Source: Acidovorax sp. 69 (lineage in GTDB: Bacteria; Pseudomonadota; Gammaproteobacteria; Burkholderiales; Burkholderiaceae_C). Taken from it: 64,000 nucleotides of DNA. Where the stretch lies: assembly GCF_002797445.1 (NCBI RefSeq), contig NZ_PGEP01000001.1, positions 2,480,501-2,544,500 on the forward strand. Reading direction: 5' to 3'. Position numbers and translations under genes: made by a program. A model generated the notes under the pieces. It was given only the letters and a program-made list of their open reading frames with translations. It did not search any database and had not been told where the DNA came from. Positions 60,128 through 64,000 of this stretch are shown here, piece after piece. Position 1 is the stretch's first letter, and every line of letters begins with the position of its first letter.

Positions 60128-60988
60128 TCATAGCGCGTTCACCGGAATCTTGAGATAGATCACGCCGTTCTCTTCCGCCGGTGGCATGGCCCCGGCCCGG
60201 ATGTTGACCTGCACTGAGGGCAGGATCAGAACCGGCATGTCCAGCGTGTCATCCCTGCGGGTGCGCAACTGCACAAATGCTTCTTCGGTGACGCCGTCGT
60301 GCACATGGATGTTGCGCTCGCGCTGGTCGGCCACGGTGGTTTGCCATGCCACAGCCCTTTCTGCGGGGGGGTAGTCGTGGCACATGAAGAGTCGGGTCTC
60401 GGCAGGCAGGCGCAGTAGTTTTCGGACCGACTGGTACAGCGTGTGAGCATTCCCGCCAGGAAAGTCGCAGCGCGCGGTGCCCACATCGGGCATGAACAGG
60501 GTGTCGCCCACGAACACAGCGTCTCCCACCTGGTAAGCCATGCACGCGGGGGTATGGCCCGGCACAGCCAGCGCTTTGGCTTCAAGCGGGCCAATGTGGA
60601 ACACCTCGTTGTCGTGTAGCAGCCGGTCGAACTGGCTGCCGTCCGGGCGGAACTCTGGCTCCAGATGAAAGACAGCCTTGAACACGTCCTGCACCTGCGT
60701 GATGGCGGCACCGATCGCAATCTGACCGCCCAGTTTGTTGCGCAAATAGTGCGCTGCAGACAGGTGGTCTGCGTGCGCATGGGTTTCCAGAATCCACTGC
60801 ACGGTCAAGTCCTGGCTTTGCACAAACTCGATCAGTCGCTCTGCGGAGTGCGTGCGTGTACGGCCCGATTTGGGGTCGTAATCCAGCACCGAATCCACCA
60901 AGGCGCAGTGGCCGCCGGGCTGATCAAAGACGACGTAACTCACTGTCCAGGTGGCGTCGTCAAAGAAGGCTTGTATCTGGGGCTTCAT
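60128..60988 (-). CDS. Blh/ETHE1-type metallo-beta-lactamase-fold hydrolase (putative persulfide dioxygenase)
   Basis: A 286-residue metallo-beta-lactamase-fold protein with the metal motif THAHADHLSA, His in VPGHTPACMAY, Asp in VFVGDTLFMPDVGTARCDFPGG and a late His in MCHDYPP. The GTARCDFPGG block is typical of Blh, the ETHE1-like enzyme encoded beside bigR in Xylella and Agrobacterium, which oxidises persulfides to sulfite. Start ATG 60988 (MKPQIQAFF). First minus-strand gene facing the ArsR regulator, so it is likely de-repressed by sulfide. Glyoxalase II is less likely given the sulfur neighbours. Confidence 0.9.
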   Translation of the reverse strand: MKPQIQAFFDDATWTVSYVVFDQPGGHCALVDSVLDYDPKSGRTRTHSAERLIEFVQSQDLTVQWILETHAHADHLSAAHYLRNKLGGQIAIGAAITQVQDVFKAVFHLEPEFRPDGSQFDRLLHDNEVFHIGPLEAKALAVPGHTPACMAYQVGDAVFVGDTLFMPDVGTARCDFPGGNAHTLYQSVRKLLRLPAETRLFMCHDYPPAERAVAWQTTVADQRERNIHVHDGVTEEAFVQLRTRRDDTLDMPVLILPSVQVNIRAGAMPPAEENGVIYLKIPVNAL

Positions 60989-61026
60989 TGGTTGGTCCTC
61001 GTGTTTCAATTTCTATGTTGATAATT

Positions 61027-61053
61027 TATTGACTTACAGATTGTTTGTCAATA
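61027..61053. promoter_or_regulatory. Candidate operator for the ArsR/BigR regulator
   Basis: Inverted repeat TATTGAC, 13-base spacer, GTCAATA, with an outer pair TTCTAT (61011-61016) and ATAGAA (61051-61056). The region is strikingly AT-rich and lies centrally between the divergent starts at 60988 and 61091, so one bound dimer could control both directions. Confidence 0.6.
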
Positions 61054-61090
61054 GAATATAAACAACTTAATCGAAATGGAGCGCAATGCC

Positions 61091-61438
61091 ATGCTCACAG
61101 AGACACCTATTGACCTTGAAAGCCTGCGCCGATCGGCCGACAGCGCCTGCCGCCTCATGAAGGTGCTCTCCAACCCCGACCGTCTGCTGCTGTTGTGTCA
61201 ACTCAGCCAGGGCGAAAAGAGGGTGGGGGAGCTGGAAGAGCTGGTGGGCATCTCGCAACCCACCTTGTCGCAGCAACTGGGTGTATTGCGAGAGGAAAGC
61301 CTCGTCAACACACGCCGCGAGGGCAAAAACATCTACTACGAGATCGCCAGCCCGCAGGCCCTGGCCGTGATGAATGTACTGTTTGAACAATTCTGTGGGC
61401 CGTCCCTCGGTGCCGCCAAGGAGAACCTCCCATGCTGA
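61091..61438 (+). CDS. ArsR family repressor, BigR/SqrR-type sulfide/persulfide sensor
   Basis: A 115-residue winged-helix repressor with SNPDRLLLLCQLS, VGISQPTLSQQLGVLREESLV and the wing TRREGKNIYYEI. Cysteines fall at 20, 36, 102 and 115. The 36/102 pair has the same 66-residue separation as the sensing cysteines of SqrR (41/107) and BigR (42/108), which form a tetrasulfide or disulfide and release DNA. GGAG (61078-61081) supports ATG 61091 (MLTETPIDLE) over ATG 61076. Overlaps the first YeeE gene. Gene content on both sides matches bigR regulons. Confidence 0.92.
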   Translation: MLTETPIDLESLRRSADSACRLMKVLSNPDRLLLLCQLSQGEKRVGELEELVGISQPTLSQQLGVLREESLVNTRREGKNIYYEIASPQALAVMNVLFEQFCGPSLGAAKENLPC

Positions 61439-61863
61439 TCGACTGGACCCATTTCACGCCCTGGGCTGCCATGGCCGGTGGCGTCATGCTGGGCCTTGCC
61501 TCGGCGCTGTTTGTTTTGCTCAATGGCCGCATTTTGGGCATCAGCGGCATTGTGGGTGGCTTGCTGCGCCCCAGGGTGGGCGATGTCGGTTGGCGGGTGG
61601 CCTTTGTGCTGGGAATGCTGGTGGCCCCTGGTTTGTACTGGCTGGTTGCCGGCCCTGCGCAGCCGCGCATTGATGCTGGCTGGGGCATGGTGGTACTGGC
61701 GGGCCTGCTGGTGGGGGTCGGCACGCGCTATGGCTCGGGCTGCACCAGTGGCCACGGTGTGTGCGGGCTATCGCGCATGTCGCCCCGCTCTCTGGTCGCC
61801 ACGCTGGCTTTCATGGGCGCAGGCTTTGTCACCGTCTTCCTTATTCGGCACGTGTTGGCTTGA
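61432..61863 (+). CDS. YeeE/YedE family membrane protein, first half (PmpA-like)
   Basis: A 143-residue inner-membrane protein with about four helices. The YeeE/YedE signature [21 protein letters not shown] has two conserved cysteines (shown as [15 protein letters not shown]). Larger homologues of this superfamily import thiosulfate. ATG 61432 overlaps the arsR stop region, so it is translationally coupled to the repressor. Probably forms a unit with the next gene as two half-transporters. Confidence 0.92.
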   Translation: MLIDWTHFTPWAAMAGGVMLGLASALFVLLNGRILGISGIVGGLLRPRVGDVGWRVAFVLGMLVAPGLYWLVAGPAQPRIDAGWGMVVLAGLLVGVGTRYGSGCTSGHGVCGLSRMSPRSLVATLAFMGAGFVTVFLIRHVLA

Positions 61864-61896
61864 GCCACGCAGTCCCTCATCGGAGCATTGATCGCT

Positions 61897-62349
61897 ATGA
61901 AAAACAGAATCTCGGAATTTGTGGTGGGCCTGATTTTTGGCCTGGGTCTTATCGTCTCGGGGATGACAGACCCTGGCAAGGTCTTGGGCTTTCTTGATCT
62001 TGCGGGCCTGTGGGATCCGTCACTGGCCTTTGTCATGGGCGGCGCCATCGCGGTGGGCATTTTTGCGTTTGCCGTGGCCAAGAAACGCACGACCAACTTT
62101 TGGGGCGGCGCCATGCACTTGCCCGCCGCCCGCGATATTGATCGTCGCTTGCTGGTTGGCAGCCTGATCTTTGGCGTTGGATGGGGCATTGCCGGGTTTT
62201 GCCCTGGTCCTGCCATCGTTTCCGCTGGTGCAGGCCAGCCCAAAGCCATCGTGTTTGTGATCGCCATGTTGGCGGGTATGTGGCTGTTTGAGCTCGCCGA
62301 AGGCCGTCGTGCACACCGCGACTCCAACACTGAGGCCGGGGTCCACTGA
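61897..62349 (+). CDS. YeeE/YedE family membrane protein, second half (PmpB-like)
   Basis: A 150-residue membrane protein, about four helices, with the second YeeE/YedE signature [17 protein letters not shown] carrying one conserved cysteine, and N-terminal [24 protein letters not shown] 61897 with GGAG upstream is preferred to TTG 61888. Together with the previous gene it reconstitutes the full YeeE-type pore, probably for a reduced sulfur species (inferred). Confidence 0.92.
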   Translation: MKNRISEFVVGLIFGLGLIVSGMTDPGKVLGFLDLAGLWDPSLAFVMGGAIAVGIFAFAVAKKRTTNFWGGAMHLPAARDIDRRLLVGSLIFGVGWGIAGFCPGPAIVSAGAGQPKAIVFVIAMLAGMWLFELAEGRRAHRDSNTEAGVH

Positions 62350-62350
62350 T

Positions 62351-62707
62351 ATGCCACTGCAAGTCGTCGCATTGACTCCGGACTTTGCCGTGTCGCCCCA
62401 ACTGTCGGCAGATGATTTCGCCTGGGTGTCCGCACAAGGGTTCAAGACCGTCCTCAACAATCGCCCAGACGGGGAGGGCGGTGGCGCACAGCCCCTCAGC
62501 AGTGGTCTGGAGAAGGCCGCCAAGGCGGCGGGGTTGCAGTATGTGTATCTACCGGTGGTGAGTGGCGCCATGACCCCGGCGCAGATACAGACCATGCGCG
62601 ATGTGCTGGCGACATCCGCCAAGCCCATGCTGGCGTTCTGCCGATCTGGCGCACGGTCGGCCCAGTTGTTTGGCCTGGCGCAATCGCAGGACAAAGAGCT
62701 TTCCTGA
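62351..62707 (+). CDS. DUF442 (TIGR01244) sulfur-metabolism phosphatase-like protein
   Basis: A 118-residue cysteine-phosphatase-fold protein with the P-loop [14 protein letters not shown] (CX5R) and the N-terminal segment [26 protein letters not shown] (in part [17 protein letters not shown]). In several bacteria this domain is fused to the Blh hydrolase; here it is a separate gene in the opposite arm. The cysteine could act on phosphate or as a sulfurtransferase. ATG 62351 begins 1 base after the previous stop. Confidence 0.9.
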   Translation: MPLQVVALTPDFAVSPQLSADDFAWVSAQGFKTVLNNRPDGEGGGAQPLSSGLEKAAKAAGLQYVYLPVVSGAMTPAQIQTMRDVLATSAKPMLAFCRSGARSAQLFGLAQSQDKELS

Positions 62708-62724
62708 CAAGCACAGAGGTCACC

Positions 62725-64000
62725 ATGAAGATTTGGCCTGATTGGGTCCGCACTTACCAAAAGTCCTGGTTTTCGGGCGATGTGGTTGCAGGCGTGATTG
62801 TCACAGTGATGCTCATTCCACAAAGCCTGGCCTACGCCTTGCTGGCGGGGTTGCCGCCCGAGGTGGGGTTGTACGCGAGCATTCTTCCCATCATGGCGTA
62901 CGCCTTGTTGGGGTCGAGCATGACGCTTGCGGTGGGCCCGGTGGCGGTTGCCTCGCTGATGACGGCCAGCGCGCTGCAGCCCTTGGCGTCGACGGGATCG
63001 GCGGACTACGTTGCCCTGGCCATGCTGCTCTCGCTGTTATCGGGCGGCATGCTGTTGCTGTTTGGTGCGCTCAGGCTGGGTTTTTTGGCCCACTTTCTGA
63101 GCCATCCAGTCATCAGCGGGTTTATTTCGGGTTCAGCGATTCTGATCGCAGCAGGCCAGATCAAGCATCTGCTGGGCGTGAAAGCAGGCGGCTCCAACGT
63201 TCTGGAAACCCTGCTTCAGTTGGCACAGGCCGTGCCGCGCACCAATGGAGTGACACTGGGCATCGGGGCCGCGAGCGTCTTGTTCCTGGTACTGGCGCGT
63301 AAGTCCCTCGCGCCTTGGCTCGTCCGTGTCGGGGCTACGCCGAAATTGGCGGACATCGCCTCCAAGCTCGCGCCCATGCTGGCGGTGGTTGTTTCTACGG
63401 CACTGGTGGCGGCATTGCGCTGGGATCAAACTGCGGGTGTGAGCATCGTGGGTGCCGTGCCACAAGGCCTTCCCGGATTGGCCTGGCCCAGCGTGCCCTT
63501 CTCGGCTGTCGGCCAACTGTGGTTACCGGCCTTGCTCATCTCTTTGGTGGGTTTTGTGGAAAGTGTGTCGGTAGCGCAGTCTCTGGCCCTCAAGCGCCAA
63601 CAGCGCATCGACCCCAATCGCGAGCTTCTGGGTTTGGGCGCGGCCAATGTGGCCAGTGCCTTGTCGGGCGGCTTTCCGGTCACTGGCGGGTTTGCGCGAT
63701 CCGTTGTCAACTTCGCTGCTGGAGCCAACACGCCCTTGGCGGGCGTGATTTCTGCCGTGCTGATGGGCGTCGTGATCGCTGCCTTGACGAGCTTGTTTCA
63801 TTACCTGCCCCACGCGGTGCTGGCGGCCACCATCATTGTGGCGGTGGTGTCGCTGATCGATGTTCAGACCCTGCGTGAGGCTTGGCGCTACGACAAGGCC
63901 GATGCCATGTCTTTGCTGGCAACCGCTGGTGGCGTCGTCGGCTGGGGCGTGGAGGTGGGCATTCTGATGGGAGTTGCCTTGTCATTGGGCACGCTGGTGT
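62725..64000 (+). CDS. SulP family sulfate/anion transporter (3' end beyond window)
   Basis: Inner-membrane anion transporter, 425 residues visible, open to the last base. N-terminal WFSGDVVAGVIVTVMLIPQSLAYALL (shown in part; GDVVAGVIVTVMLIPQSLAY), PPEVGLYASILPIMAYALLG, AVGPVAVASLM and HPVISGFISGSAILI are classic SulP segments; the STAS domain would lie downstream. ATG 62725 with AGAGG upstream, 17 bases after the DUF442 gene. In bigR-type operons it is proposed to export sulfite or sulfate made by the Blh route, which would fit here. Confidence 0.94.
   Translation, partial: MKIWPDWVRTYQKSWFSGDVVAGVIVTVMLIPQSLAYALLAGLPPEVGLYASILPIMAYALLGSSMTLAVGPVAVASLMTASALQPLASTGSADYVALAMLLSLLSGGMLLLFGALRLGFLAHFLSHPVISGFISGSAILIAAGQIKHLLGVKAGGSNVLETLLQLAQAVPRTNGVTLGIGAASVLFLVLARKSLAPWLVRVGATPKLADIASKLAPMLAVVVSTALVAALRWDQTAGVSIVGAVPQGLPGLAWPSVPFSAVGQLWLPALLISLVGFVESVSVAQSLALKRQQRIDPNRELLGLGAANVASALSGGFPVTGGFARSVVNFAAGANTPLAGVISAVLMGVVIAALTSLFHYLPHAVLAATIIVAVVSLIDVQTLREAWRYDKADAMSLLATAGGVVGWGVEVGILMGVALSLGTLV

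Overview
The window looks like chromosome from a GC-rich betaproteobacterium of the Comamonadaceae, most like Acidovorax. This is inferred from the smc-zipA-ligA order, a class I PHA synthase/thiolase/reductase set with an intracellular depolymerase, a dapC-dapD-pilU-dapE-prmB operon, protein sequence character and GC-rich codon use. I saw no rRNA, tRNA, CRISPR array, insertion sequence, integrase or phage gene.

Layout. 1-7.6 kb: end of smc, zipA, ligA and a class A penicillin-binding protein (chromosome segregation, division, repair, wall). 7.6-11.5 kb: a Nudix hydrolase, a fumarylacetoacetase-type hydrolase divergent from a MarR regulator and a zeta-class isomerase (an aromatic-ring-cleavage tail module), then the peptidoglycan-editing laccase-fold protein and a small membrane protein. 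11.7-18.2 kb: phaC and phaA, then a chemoreceptor and an EAL phosphodiesterase, then phaB with a strong terminator. 18.4-26.3 kb (minus strand): an ABC-F protein and the dapC-dapD-pilU-dapE-prmB operon, which ends in a terminator. 26.4-34.6 kb: a chemoreceptor with a C-terminal Cache-like domain, an RnfB-like ferredoxin coupled to a PHA depolymerase with a histone-H1-like tail, a small alarmone synthetase-like gene coupled to a 76-residue gene, and a CHASE-PAS-GGDEF-EAL protein. 34.6-42.8 kb: dusA, alkB, an acyltransferase, an Lrp regulator divergent from a lysine/saccharopine dehydrogenase-like gene, an acyl-CoA ligase and a Sel1-repeat protein.

42.9-51.7 kb is a complete-looking propionyl-CoA to succinyl-CoA block: GntR regulator, methylmalonyl-CoA mutase, MeaB chaperone, both propionyl-CoA carboxylase chains and a VOC protein that may be the epimerase. 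bioB follows; it supplies biotin, the carboxylase cofactor, and has a six-copy heptanucleotide tandem repeat in its leader. 53.5-58.4 kb encodes a periplasmic sulfite-oxidase-fold protein without cysteine, a large hybrid histidine kinase and an HD-GYP response regulator, apparently one signalling unit. 58.5-64 kb is a reactive-sulfur module. An ArsR repressor with the SqrR/BigR cysteine spacing leads two YeeE/YedE transporters, a DUF442 phosphatase and a SulP transporter. Divergently it faces a Blh/ETHE1-type hydrolase, OsmC, rhodanese, DUF2892 and AhpD-like genes.

The most unusual signal is a dispersed imperfect palindrome of about 40-50 bp, found 11 times in 64 kb. Five copies are intergenic. 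Six lie inside housekeeping genes (ligA, pgeF, prmB, dapE, meaB, pccA), all oriented with the gene. Five of these six are read in the same frame, giving Ala-Ile-Lys in four of them, and in meaB the element supplies the stop codon. This resembles in concept the protein-inserted palindromic elements of Rickettsia.
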